Positions 8,812 through 17,248 of a DNA stretch of 64,000 nt are shown here, one piece after another. The stretch is from Phycisphaerales bacterium (lineage in GTDB: Bacteria; Planctomycetota; Phycisphaerae; Phycisphaerales; UBA1924): positions 434,001 to 498,000 of the forward strand of contig JASBRY010000008.1 of the NCBI GenBank assembly GCA_030149165.1, given 5' to 3'. Under the pieces are notes generated by a model. The model saw only the letters and a program-made list of their open reading frames with translations, did not search any database and was not told the origin of the DNA. The translations under genes were made by a program, and so were the position numbers. Position 1 is the first letter of the stretch; each line of letters starts with the position of its first letter.

Positions 8812-10185
8812 TTATGGACATCCCACGCTGTACGCGCTCAGGAATGCGGAAACATCGAGGAAGTTGAGTTGGCCGTCAACTTGGAAGTCCGCGATTGGAT
8901 TGCTTGATCCGAACATCGACAGGAAGGCGCTGACATCGAGGAAGTTCAGTTCCCCGTCCCCAGTCAGATCAGCGGAACACGCGTCGATGCTCTCACCGAA
9001 CACATACACTGCTCCCTCAAAGTTGCTGTCGCTGAATCCGGTCGCTCCAACCGCGACGACCCCATTGTCCATCACAATGGATGAACCGAGCATATCAAAT
9101 GTTCCACCATCACTCGCAAGGAGTTTGTCGATCTGACTCCCGCTGTGAGCATCGAACAGGTACGCGGAACCTCCGGACCATGCCATGTCATCGTCTTCAT
9201 TGGCGCCAATCGCGATTGTTCCATTGTCGAGCGAGACCGAGAATCCGAAATGGTCACGATCCTGTCGATCGTCAGGGAAGATGAACGCGAGTTGCTCGCC
9301 GCTCGATGCATCAAAGACATACGCGGCGCCGGAGAAGTCGAAGAACACGCTTCTGTGAGGCGCGCCGACTGCGACCAGACCATTGTCGATATCGATGCTG
9401 TCAGCGAACTGACCGCCTTGATCTCCGTTGTAGTTCTCGATATCTGCTTGGAGCACATTGGTCACTTCACCCGTGCTCGCATCAAACAGGTGCACCTTCG
9501 CGAATGTAAATCCCTCGCCGAGGACAAAGTAGGTTCGTGATCCGACGGCGACGATGCCGTCATCCATCGCGATTGAGACCCCGAAGGTCTGGTAGTTGTT
9601 CCCCGAGTCAGGAAGCAGTTTCTCGAGTTGAGTCCCAGTTGAAGCATCGAAGAGGTACGCGGCTCCGGATCCATCCCCCAGATCATCCGCTCTCCATGCA
9701 CCGACCGCGATGGTTCCATTGTCGAGTGCAATGGAGTTCCCGAACTCGTCGCCGCTCTCCGGATCATTGGGAACGATCTTCTCGAGTTGCGCCCCTGTGT
9801 TTACATCAAAGATGTACGCTGAACCCGAAGCGATCCCATTGTGCTCATCGCCTGGAGCTCCGACGACAACGATGCCGTCTTGGATCGCGATCGAGAACCC
9901 AAACTGATCACCAGCAGCGCCGTCACTTGGGAGCAGCTTCGCGATCTGTGCTCCAGTTGTCGCGTTGATCAGGTACGCGGACCCAGAGTTGTTGCCGTTG
10001 TCATCGTCGTTGTGAGCGCCCACAGCGATGATCCCGTTGTCCATATCGATGGCGTATCCGAACTCGTCGTCGGCAGCCCCGTCAAGAGCAGTGATCTTCA
10101 TCCCCTCGTTGACAATCGCTCCAGAAGCGGAGGAGAGGAGTAGTCCGAGTCCCAAGAATGCGGCGGTTGATTTCATGTTGTTCAT
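8812..10185 (-). CDS. Secreted FG-GAP-repeat GC-dockerin protein
   Basis: The protein has 457 residues with a signal peptide (LGLGLLLSSASGA). It contains seven or so repeats of about 50-55 residues with the pattern 'D..GDxFGxSIAxDxGxxxVGA...D......G.AYLFD...G', for example GDEFGNSIALDNGTIAVGA. This is the FG-GAP pattern of integrin-alpha-like propellers. The C-terminal GC-type dockerin ends SVGCP. The start at 10185 is supported by GAAGGA seven bases upstream; a longer frame to 10251 would run into the preceding gene. It lies 52 bp after the gene at 10238-11464 and 24 bp before the next, so it is probably the middle gene of a three-gene unit. Confidence 0.85.
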   Translation of the reverse strand: MNNMKSTAAFLGLGLLLSSASGAIVNEGMKITALDGAADDEFGYAIDMDNGIIAVGAHNDDDNGNNSGSAYLINATTGAQIAKLLPSDGAAGDQFGFSIAIQDGIVVVGAPGDEHNGIASGSAYIFDVNTGAQLEKIVPNDPESGDEFGNSIALDNGTIAVGAWRADDLGDGSGAAYLFDASTGTQLEKLLPDSGNNYQTFGVSIAMDDGIVAVGSRTYFVLGEGFTFAKVHLFDASTGEVTNVLQADIENYNGDQGGQFADSIDIDNGLVAVGAPHRSVFFDFSGAAYVFDASSGEQLAFIFPDDRQDRDHFGFSVSLDNGTIAIGANEDDDMAWSGGSAYLFDAHSGSQIDKLLASDGGTFDMLGSSIVMDNGVVAVGATGFSDSNFEGAVYVFGESIDACSADLTGDGELNFLDVSAFLSMFGSSNPIADFQVDGQLNFLDVSAFLSAYSVGCP

Positions 10186-10237
10186 TTCATTTTCCTTCGT
10201 TGAATTATTGAGTAACTGTTCAAACCACGCAAAGAGC

Positions 10238-11464
10238 TCACGGGCATCCATCTGAGAACATGCTCAGGAACGCAGAAACATCGAGGAAGTTCAGTGATCC
10301 GCTCTGATCAAAGTCCACACTCTGATCTCCGGCATTGAACGATGACAGGAAGGCGCTGATATCGAGAAAGTTCAACTCGCCGTCAAGCGTAAGGTCCGCG
10401 GCACAAATGGAAGTATTCGGAACGAGGACCACAACAGCGTTGGTGTCCGCGCTTGCGTCGTAGGCGATCGTGTAGACTCGGCGATCATTGCCGATGTACC
10501 CAATACTCGTATCCCAGTTCTGATCAGCAGGTTCGGTCAGTGCGTCATACGAACCGAACCATTGGTCCTCGTTTGCGAAGTACACGCCACCCCACGCGGA
10601 GACATCGCCTTGGTTGTTGTTGTCGTACACAAACCCGACGAATCGAGTCCCAATCAAGTCGGGATTCATCGGAGTCCAGATGCCGTCGTAGATATAGGTC
10701 AACCATTGGTTGTTCGTAGAGGTCGCAATATGCGCTGCGGCGATAACCTGCTCGCTGTCGTTGATCGCGTATCCGAGCACATGCGTGAATCCGACTGAAC
10801 CGACTTGACCGGGAACACCGATATGCGTTGCGGTATTCGTGTTCAGGTCAAAGATGTAGTTTCCGCCAACCGCGACATTGTTGTTGTTAATGTCCTCAAC
10901 AGTCGCTTGGAATCCGAGCTCTCCGAGATTGACTGGAGGCTGATCCATCGAAAAGAGTGTCGTTGGACCTCCCTGGAAACCTTGATAGCGCGACCACCCC
11001 ACCACGACTCCGGCATCGTTGATCGCCGTTGCCATCCCGCCGTTGATTGGGAGAACACCCAAAGGGCTTGGCTGGGACTCAAACTGCTCTGGGATATGCG
11101 CGGTGTACCCTCCATTCCCATCCGGAACCCAGATCGCGGGCTCACCACCGTCAAAGACAAATCCACCTCCATGCACGGCACCAACCACGACGCCATTGTT
11201 ATTGACATCCATCGCGACACTCGAAGTTGTGCCGTTTGGGAGTGGGAGCAGTGTTATGCCGTTTCCTTGAGACGCAACGAATGCTCGGCTGAGTCCATTC
11301 ACGATCTGATCTCCGACGATCAAACCAGTATCACTCGCTCCACGAACATTGGTGGACTGCGTGAAGGTCGCGACCACATCGACGCTGTAGGTTGGAACTT
11401 CTGCGTGTGCCGCCAAGCCGCAGGCGCTGACGAGTGTGAGTGCAAAGCGTTGGATCGTGTTCAT
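10238..11464 (-). CDS. Secreted GC-dockerin protein with HAF-like repeats
   Basis: The protein has 408 residues. The signal peptide ends near AAHA-EV. The body contains HAF-like repeats ('GASDTGLIVGD', 'DVNNNGVVVGAVHGG', 'AINDAGVVVGWS', 'DINNNNVAVGGN', 'AINDSEQVIAAAH') related to those in the protein at 3336-4574. The GC-type dockerin has a divergent first unit (LNFLDISAFLSSF) and ends SDGCP. The ATG at 11464 is preceded by GGGGA at a suitable distance; an ATG four codons upstream would overlap that site. It is the promoter-proximal gene of the three-gene unit driven from a textbook sigma54 promoter at 11528-11543. Confidence 0.85.
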   Translation of the reverse strand: MNTIQRFALTLVSACGLAAHAEVPTYSVDVVATFTQSTNVRGASDTGLIVGDQIVNGLSRAFVASQGNGITLLPLPNGTTSSVAMDVNNNGVVVGAVHGGGFVFDGGEPAIWVPDGNGGYTAHIPEQFESQPSPLGVLPINGGMATAINDAGVVVGWSRYQGFQGGPTTLFSMDQPPVNLGELGFQATVEDINNNNVAVGGNYIFDLNTNTATHIGVPGQVGSVGFTHVLGYAINDSEQVIAAAHIATSTNNQWLTYIYDGIWTPMNPDLIGTRFVGFVYDNNNQGDVSAWGGVYFANEDQWFGSYDALTEPADQNWDTSIGYIGNDRRVYTIAYDASADTNAVVVLVPNTSICAADLTLDGELNFLDISAFLSSFNAGDQSVDFDQSGSLNFLDVSAFLSMFSDGCP

Positions 11465-11527
11465 GGTGTTCCCCATTCATTGAGTTGCTCGTTGTGTTGC
11501 ATGAGTTGCAAACACTGAGAAGGCACT

Positions 11528-11543
11528 TGCAATATGTGTGCCA
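11528..11543 (-). promoter_or_regulatory. Sigma54 promoter, perfect consensus
   Basis: The minus strand reads TGGCAC-ACATA-TTGCA, an exact match to the sigma54 consensus TGGCAC-N5-TTGCW. It lies about 65 bp before the ATG at 11464 and would drive the genes at 10238, 8812 and 6301. The centre of the dyad at 11636-11651 is about 101 bp upstream of the -24 GG. Confidence 0.85.
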
Positions 11544-11635
11544 TAAATATTGTGGACACGAAGATCTTTAATAGCAAGAAAATCCACGCTCAACGAGGAT
11601 GGATTTTGAATATGGCAAGATGTGGCCAGCAGGAT

Positions 11636-11651
11636 TGGTTCATAGTGGCCA
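11636..11651. promoter_or_regulatory. Putative enhancer dyad (copy 3), TGGTTCATAGTGGCCA
   Basis: This is the 16-bp motif upstream of the perfect sigma54 promoter. A second TGGCCA half-site lies at 11622-11627, between the dyad and the promoter. Confidence 0.62.
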
Positions 11652-11657
11652 GTTTGG

Positions 11658-13133
11658 TCATGGACAGCCCATACCAAAGGCACTTAAGAACGCGGAGACA
11701 TCTAAGAAGTTGAACTGTCCATCGACCACAAAGTCCGCGGCGGGATCCATCGCGCTGTACGCACTCAAGAACGCGGAGACATCGAGGAAGTTGAGCGATC
11801 CCTCTCCAGTCAGGTCAGCCGGGCAATCTGGTGCGAGGATGTCATCATCGGAAATGATGCCATCACCATTGAGATCTCGGAGATCGAAGTTCGGACCATA
11901 ATCCACAATCTCAACATCCCCATCGACAACGCCGTCGGCGTCTGATGCTGTTCCATCAAGAAGAGCAATGGAATCTTCGATGATCTGCGTGTCTGATTCT
12001 GTGACGAGGTCGTCGTCATCAAGATCGCCGTGGATCTCATCAAATCCTGTATCGGTCCAGATGAAGAACGCTGTTGGATCTTTGACGAGCGACGCCGTCC
12101 CGATGAGCGCTGATGCCCCCCACTGACGCGGGCGGTAATAGTCTTCTTTCTGACGCCCCTCCCAAGGCTGGGTGAGTTCGCCAAGATTACCAACGGCGTA
12201 GTCCGCGCCATAAATCAAATCATCGAGCGCTTCGGCGATGGATGTTTGGTTGGAAACATTGGAATCGACGGATTGTTCACTCTGACCCAGAAGTTCCGCC
12301 GCGCCTTCGTTGGTGACTGGGAAGATGAGTGTGATGGTGGTTTCGTCTACCGAGGTCTCGTGCTTGAACTGGAGCTCGACCACTGGATCAAAGAGTCCAA
12401 AGTCGCTCCCTCCGAACAATCCGCTCTCTGGAGCAAACGCAACGAAACGCTCAAAGAAACGACCGCTCACGATCCATGTCTCTCCTGCGTCGAAGTTCGA
12501 GTCCATGTTCCCGTCTTGCGTGATGATGCTCGGAGTGAAACAGCCGCACATCGCGAGCGCGAAATCCCCTCCGGATCGCTCGAACTGTGGTTCGGTGTTG
12601 AAGTTCGAATCAAGATCTTCCGCGGCGTTGCGGACCATGCGATCGGAGATCGAACCGAATGGACTGAGTCCGAAGCGTCCTACATTTGCGAGATACCGAT
12701 TCTTCGCGAGCGGCATGAACTCCCCGCCGCTGTTCTTCTGATCGTCAACATCGAGCTCGATGTATCCGAAGAGCGGACGATCTCCAAACAAGTAGGGCGC
12801 ATACGGAGATGCGTCCAGACCGATCGGACCTGGAGGCGCGACGAGACCAGCAACACGGATCTGGATGCGAACGAGATTCGCATCGCCTCCGGTGCTATCT
12901 CCGTTGTATGGGTTCGTTTGTGGTGTGCTGGTTTCCCATCCCTCCACACGGAGTTCGAGCAGATCAATCGGTTCGAATCCCATAGGAAGGGGTGCATCCT
13001 GACCTGAGTCTGTGCGGCGGATCACGGCATCGCCCACAGCGTCTGTAAACACGCCGTCGCCGTCGGAACTCCATGCAATCGGGGTCATCAAGCACATGAC
13101 GAGCATCAGAATGGAGCAAGCACGATTCATCAT
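11658..13133 (-). CDS. Secreted GC-dockerin protein, unknown globular domain
   Basis: The protein has 491 residues and a signal peptide (ILMLVMCLMTPIAWS). The body has no repeat pattern I recognise. It is acidic and contains Ca-loop-like stretches near residues 370-440 (DLDDDDLVTESD, DADGVVDGDVEIVD, DLNGDGIISDDD). The C-terminal GC-type dockerin ends GMGCP. The start overlaps the stop of the response-regulator gene by 4 bp, so it is translationally coupled to it. This makes it the only dockerin protein built into the kinase/regulator operon, a reasonable candidate for a dedicated output or accessory sensor. Two adjacent ATG codons (13133 and 13130) can both serve as start. Confidence 0.82.
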   Translation of the reverse strand: MMNRACSILMLVMCLMTPIAWSSDGDGVFTDAVGDAVIRRTDSGQDAPLPMGFEPIDLLELRVEGWETSTPQTNPYNGDSTGGDANLVRIQIRVAGLVAPPGPIGLDASPYAPYLFGDRPLFGYIELDVDDQKNSGGEFMPLAKNRYLANVGRFGLSPFGSISDRMVRNAAEDLDSNFNTEPQFERSGGDFALAMCGCFTPSIITQDGNMDSNFDAGETWIVSGRFFERFVAFAPESGLFGGSDFGLFDPVVELQFKHETSVDETTITLIFPVTNEGAAELLGQSEQSVDSNVSNQTSIAEALDDLIYGADYAVGNLGELTQPWEGRQKEDYYRPRQWGASALIGTASLVKDPTAFFIWTDTGFDEIHGDLDDDDLVTESDTQIIEDSIALLDGTASDADGVVDGDVEIVDYGPNFDLRDLNGDGIISDDDILAPDCPADLTGEGSLNFLDVSAFLSAYSAMDPAADFVVDGQFNFLDVSAFLSAFGMGCP

Positions 13134-14605
13134 CGCTCTACGATCTCCCTGACTTGATTCTCGAGGTTGTATCGCTCGATGCGGTATCTGAAGCTCGATC
13201 GCTGCATCCCGATCAAACGCGCGGCTTTGGACACATTCCCGCCCGTGTGCTCGAGCGCTTGGAGCATCAACAACCGCTCGATCTCATCGGCTTTGTGTGG
13301 ACCGTTTTCAAAGTCAATCTGGAAACCATCCCCAGCACCTGTCGCTGATTGTGCACGAACTGACGCTGCAGTCCCCGGCTTGATCGCGAGATCATCGCGA
13401 TCGATCTCGTCTCCGCTGCAGAGCATCGCGGCTCGCTGAATCATGTTGAACAGCTCGCGGACATTCCCGGGCCAATGGTGTGATCGCAGCAGCGCCTTCG
13501 CGTCGTCGCTGATCTCGACTGGATCCATTGAGTACTCTCGCCGCAGACGATCGACGAGACTCTGCGCGATGAGCACCGCATCATCACCCCGCTCGCGCAA
13601 GCTGGGGAGTGTTATGGTGAACGCGTTGATTCGATAGAGCAGGTCCTCGCGGAAGTTGCCGTCCTTGACCGCTTGTTCGAGATCACGATTGGTCGCGGCG
13701 AGCACCCTGACTCGGATCGTGCGTTCCTTTGCTGAACCCACCCGGCGTATCTTCCCTTCTTCCAGTACTGTGAGCAGTTTCGCTTGCAGCTCGAGCGGGA
13801 GGTCCCCGATCTCATCGAGGAAAATCGTCCCGCCGTCAGCCATCTCAAACAACCCCTCGCGAGCTTCCTTTGCGTCCGTGAACGCGCCTTTGACATGACC
13901 AAAGAGTTCACCCTCGATCAAAGTCGCAGGCAACGCCGTGCAGTTCACATGAACGAACGGCTGCTTGGGATCATCGCTGGAGTTGTGCAGATGCTTCGCG
14001 AGCACGCCTTTACCAGCCCCAGTCTCACCGGTGATGAGCACTGTGGTGACCGCACCGCCGCTGGCGCTGCCGAGATCTGCTGTGCGATTGATGACCGGGA
14101 TCTTTGCGAGGCGCTCGGCGAGTTCGAGTGTCTGGACCCAAGCGGGTGACTTACCCACTGGTCGATTGCTCGCTTGGTCGACCTGACGCATGCGCTGATA
14201 GAGACGAAGATGACGCGAGTTGCGACGCTGCTCCAGAAGTCGATCGGTGATGATCTTCAGTTCCTCAAGACGAACCGGTTTCGCGAGGTAGTCGTCAGCT
14301 CCGAGCTTCATCGCTCGCACCGCATCATCCACATTCGCAAATGCGGTCATCAGCACGATCCCACCCTCGTAGCCTTGCTCGCGTAGTTCCTCGACATAAT
14401 CGATCCCAGACTCAGCACCCAGGTTCACATCCGTCAGTACGATATCGAACTCTCCAGCAGCGAATGCATCACGCGCTTCTGGGAGCGAGGCGACATCGAT
14501 CACCTCATGATCCGCTTTGATAAGCGCCCTCGCAACTGTGAAGCGCAAGGTCTCGTCGTCTTCAATGAGCAGAATACTGGCCAATCCATATACCTTACTG
14601 GCCAA
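13130..14605 (-). CDS. Sigma54-dependent response regulator (NtrC family)
   Basis: The protein has 491 residues. An N-terminal receiver domain (LLIEDDE; phosphoacceptor Asp in VLTDVNLG; conserved Lys in DDYLAKPV) is followed by an AAA+ sigma54-interaction domain. That domain carries Walker A GETGAGKG, the loop GAFTDA in place of the usual GAFTGA, and Walker [14 protein letters not shown] Fis-type helix-turn-helix ([18 protein letters not shown]) ends the protein. It is predicted to activate sigma54 promoters on phosphorylation by the kinase encoded just upstream. The start is unsure: TTG at 14605 or TTG at 14584. The second has AAGG eight bases upstream and begins right at the receiver domain. 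A copy of the regional 16-bp dyad overlaps this start. It is the inferred activator of the dockerin promoters. Confidence 0.9.
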   Translation of the reverse strand: MASKVYGLASILLIEDDETLRFTVARALIKADHEVIDVASLPEARDAFAAGEFDIVLTDVNLGAESGIDYVEELREQGYEGGIVLMTAFANVDDAVRAMKLGADDYLAKPVRLEELKIITDRLLEQRRNSRHLRLYQRMRQVDQASNRPVGKSPAWVQTLELAERLAKIPVINRTADLGSASGGAVTTVLITGETGAGKGVLAKHLHNSSDDPKQPFVHVNCTALPATLIEGELFGHVKGAFTDAKEAREGLFEMADGGTIFLDEIGDLPLELQAKLLTVLEEGKIRRVGSAKERTIRVRVLAATNRDLEQAVKDGNFREDLLYRINAFTITLPSLRERGDDAVLIAQSLVDRLRREYSMDPVEISDDAKALLRSHHWPGNVRELFNMIQRAAMLCSGDEIDRDDLAIKPGTAASVRAQSATGAGDGFQIDFENGPHKADEIERLLMLQALEHTGGNVSKAARLIGMQRSSFRYRIERYNLENQVREIVER

Positions 14606-14614
14606 TACTGGCCG
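14599..14614. promoter_or_regulatory. Putative activator-binding dyad (copy 4) over the regulator start, TGGCCAATACTGGCCG
   Basis: This is the motif with one G-to-C change in the core. Two more TGGCCA strings lie within 30 bp (one at 14578-14583), giving three tandem half-sites. No -24/-12 element is found about 100 bp downstream, so this copy more likely mediates autoregulation than enhancer action. Confidence 0.45.
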
Positions 14615-14617
14615 TGT

Positions 14618-16105
14618 CTATCCTTTTCCAGCATCCTGAGCATTCATGCGGACACGCATCACAAACGCTGTTCCTTGCTCAGAATCGCCGATTGGGGGCG
14701 ATTGGACCTCGATCGAGCCTTTGTGCTGATCGATGATCCTGTGTACTAATGCAAGTCCAATGCCAGTTCCGCCTTTGCGCGTGGTGAAGTATGGCCGGAA
14801 AATAGAGACATGCAAGTCCGCTGGAATCCCAGGACCATGATCCCGCACAATCAGGGTCCAGTAATCCGCATCCGCATTCAGCGTCAAATCCACGCTTGTC
14901 CCGCTCGGCGCGTAGTCGATCGCGTTGCTGAGCAGTGCCGTGATCGCGTGTTCGAGCTGCTCAGGATCACCAACCCCTTCACTCGTTTGATTGATCTCGT
15001 GGAGATGAATCGTCACCGATCGACTCTCAGCAGCGCCTCGATGCGATTCGATGACCCCATTGATGAGTTCCTTGGGGTTGTACGGACGATGATGGAGCTG
15101 GAGCGGCGAGGATACCCGGAGCATGCCTTGGAGCCAACCCTCGAAGCGATCGACGCTCGAGATGATGCGCTGCTGAATCTCTCGCAGGTCTGATTCAGGT
15201 TCCAGCTCGCTTTGAGTCGTTTCAGCAAGCGCACGGATCCCGGCGAGCGGGGTCCTGAGGTTATGCACAGTGCGCTGCGCCATCTCACCCATCGCCGCGA
15301 GCCGTTCGCGCTCGATGCGTTCGTCCTGCATCGACTGGATCATGGAAGACATGTGGTTGAATTCATCACCCAGTTGACCAAGCTCGTCGCTTGTTCGAAC
15401 CTGAATATTGTGGTCGAACTCGCCCTTTGCGTAGTGCTGTGCGCCGATTCGGAGCTGATTGACAGGTTGGAGCACCCAACGGCGTAAGAGAATTACACAG
15501 TAAAACGCGACGAGTGCGGCGCCGAGCACGCCGATCGCGATGATGCTGTAGATCAGCACACGCAGGCGCTGCCCGTATGTGTTCGCGAGCGCCGCGTCCG
15601 CGATCATCCGGCCCTCGATGCGTTCGATGAGCTCGTGCCTTGCTTCAATGAAGGCAACAACCTGTTCGTACTGGTCTCGCGTTTGATCATTGAGCCATTG
15701 ATTGGTGATCTGTGTGATCTCGCTTGAACGAGCGCGTAAGTTTTCACTCGTGGATACTCCGGACTGGAAACGCATCGAACTCTCATCATCGAGCACTTCG
15801 AGCACTTCACTCACTTGCTGCTCAAGCGAGAGAATCCGTGGAGCGATCAGCTCTGCATTCACTACTTCTGGAGCATCATCGGCCGATCGTGTGATTGCGA
15901 ATCGGCCCACCCCGAGCTCCTGTGCTTGCTGTTCTCCCAATCGTTTGATGTCGTACAACCCTTTAAGCACGGGCTGCGAAGATCGCATGGACCACGCGAG
16001 CTCTCGCTCAAGGAAGCGGATACTCCACACGCTCAGCACAACATTGGCGCCCAGCGTTACGCCGAGCAGCGCGAGCACGATGAAGAACTTGGATCGCAGC
16101 GACAT
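14618..16105 (-). CDS. Membrane sensor histidine kinase
   Basis: The protein has 495 residues. Transmembrane helices at about residues 7-29 and 178-203 flank a helical extracytoplasmic sensor of about 150 residues. A HAMP linker follows (LRRWVLQPVNQLRIGAQHYA), then a dimerisation/phosphoacceptor region with the His in RTVHNLRTPLAG (about residue 280). The ATP-binding domain has the N box (LLSNAIDYAP), G1 (VRDHGPGIP) and G2 (GGTGIGLALVHRI). It lies 12 bp upstream of the response regulator and is its obvious partner. A pseudopilin-like gene ends 30 bp before its start. The signal it senses cannot be read from the sequence. Confidence 0.9.
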   Translation of the reverse strand: MSLRSKFFIVLALLGVTLGANVVLSVWSIRFLERELAWSMRSSQPVLKGLYDIKRLGEQQAQELGVGRFAITRSADDAPEVVNAELIAPRILSLEQQVSEVLEVLDDESSMRFQSGVSTSENLRARSSEITQITNQWLNDQTRDQYEQVVAFIEARHELIERIEGRMIADAALANTYGQRLRVLIYSIIAIGVLGAALVAFYCVILLRRWVLQPVNQLRIGAQHYAKGEFDHNIQVRTSDELGQLGDEFNHMSSMIQSMQDERIERERLAAMGEMAQRTVHNLRTPLAGIRALAETTQSELEPESDLREIQQRIISSVDRFEGWLQGMLRVSSPLQLHHRPYNPKELINGVIESHRGAAESRSVTIHLHEINQTSEGVGDPEQLEHAITALLSNAIDYAPSGTSVDLTLNADADYWTLIVRDHGPGIPADLHVSIFRPYFTTRKGGTGIGLALVHRIIDQHKGSIEVQSPPIGDSEQGTAFVMRVRMNAQDAGKG

Positions 16106-16135
16106 ATCGCGATGGTACCCGAAACAACGACCTGA

Positions 16136-16972
16136 TCAGCGTCCGCCTTGATATGACCAGTCGAAGTCTGGTTCACTTGCAGGCTCAGCGCTGGATTCCA
16201 CATGACCATCCACGAAAGCGATGTTCGCCTTGCCTCCATGCCGGAGACCAGGCATCCAGACACGATCATCCGCGTACGGCCCCTGCGAGTCCAGCGATGG
16301 AGCAATATACAAAGGATTCACACCCTGATCTTGCGCTGACAGTCCATCCACATCCATGAGCAGAGGCACATTGCCGTGCGAGAGAATATCCGAACGCAGG
16401 TTTACTCCCACAACGCGCGGACGGCCTCTTGAATCGATAATCTCCGCACGATGCAAGCGAGCGTTGAACGCATAGGACACACTCGGGCCTGGTCCAACGG
16501 CACCGTTGGAACACGCGAGATTGTTGCGGAGCGTCATCGGCTCGCGGACTTCCGGACAACGCATCGGATTGTTCCCGCTCGCATCTGGGACTTCCACGGC
16601 TCCTGAGTCACCCCAGCGCCAGAACTCATCGACCGCGTATTGACTCTCTTGGAATGTCTCGATGTGGAACAGACCACCATCGCCGTCGTCACCACGATCA
16701 CCGTGGAGTTGGGGATCGGCGAAGATTTGGAAATCAAACGCGACCGATCGCTGCGCCATCTGACATTTGAACGCGCGCGCTCGGACCATCGCGCCGTGGA
16801 TCGCTGGACTGAGTATCCCGATCAGCAGCGCGATAATTGAAACAACAACGAGCAACTCTATGAGTGTGAACGCTCGACGAGGATCGGCTGCGACTGTGTT
16901 GTCCCCACAGGATGACATGTCAGCATCATAACCCATTCGAGTCGTTTCACGGAATAGGTTTCTCAAATTCAC
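16136..16972 (-). CDS. Prepilin-type N-methylation and H-X9-DG domain protein
   Basis: The protein has up to 278 residues. A type IV prepilin-like cleavage site (RRAFTLIELLVVVSIIALLIG) lies near the N-terminus. The C-terminal 'RHGGKANIAFVDGHVE' is the H-X9-DG signature seen in the large DUF1559-like family of planctomycete pseudopilins. The start is uncertain: GTG at 16972, ATG at 16936 or ATG at 16918, none with a strong ribosome-binding site. The last gives a leader of typical length. It precedes the kinase gene on the same strand by 30 bp, so a pseudopilin, kinase, regulator and dockerin protein appear to share a transcript. A role in secretion or surface assembly linked to this regulon is only inference. 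Confidence 0.78.
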   Translation of the reverse strand: MNLRNLFRETTRMGYDADMSSCGDNTVAADPRRAFTLIELLVVVSIIALLIGILSPAIHGAMVRARAFKCQMAQRSVAFDFQIFADPQLHGDRGDDGDGGLFHIETFQESQYAVDEFWRWGDSGAVEVPDASGNNPMRCPEVREPMTLRNNLACSNGAVGPGPSVSYAFNARLHRAEIIDSRGRPRVVGVNLRSDILSHGNVPLLMDVDGLSAQDQGVNPLYIAPSLDSQGPYADDRVWMPGLRHGGKANIAFVDGHVESSAEPASEPDFDWSYQGGR

Positions 16973-17005
16973 ACGGAAAAATGAAGACTCACTTCGAGCA
17001 GAGTC

Positions 17006-17058
17006 TGGCTAATTCTCTGGCCAACTCAAGCCTGTGATGGATAGGCCAATAGTCACCA
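17006..17058. promoter_or_regulatory. Putative enhancer dyads (copy 5), AGGCCAATAGTCACCA at 17043-17058 plus a variant at 17006-17023
   Basis: The main copy at 17043-17058 has its centre 95 bp from the -24 GG of the + strand promoter at 17144. The variant TGGCTAATTCTCTGGCCA at 17006-17023 has a two-base-longer core. The spacer is shared with the divergent pseudopilin-kinase-regulator unit, so it could also affect that unit. Confidence 0.6.
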
Positions 17059-17143
17059 TCACCACTGGTTCCTGCCAGCCAGAATCAGCACGGGATATCG
17101 AGAAACTGCACCAAATCAACGGTTTTTGTGCGTTTGCGGGATT

Positions 17144-17159
17144 TGGCACGCCGGTTGTA
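17144..17159 (+). promoter_or_regulatory. Sigma54-type promoter for the gene at 17249-18529
   Basis: The sequence TGGCAC-GCCGG-TTGTA has a perfect -24 half and one change in the -12 half (GT for GC). It lies about 90 bp before the start codon. Confidence 0.6.
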
Positions 17160-17248
17160 TTGAGGCGTTCATGTTGACTCGTACCTGACCCACGCGTCAT
17201 CAAAGAATCGTATTTGTTTGACACACACTTCTAACAAGAAAGCAAGAA

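Noticed and set aside
3336-13133. Recurrent near-identical DNA segments at the gene ends, considered as a repeat array
   Set aside because: They are the coding sequence of the conserved GC-dockerin module, irregularly spaced, and not a CRISPR or transposon repeat.
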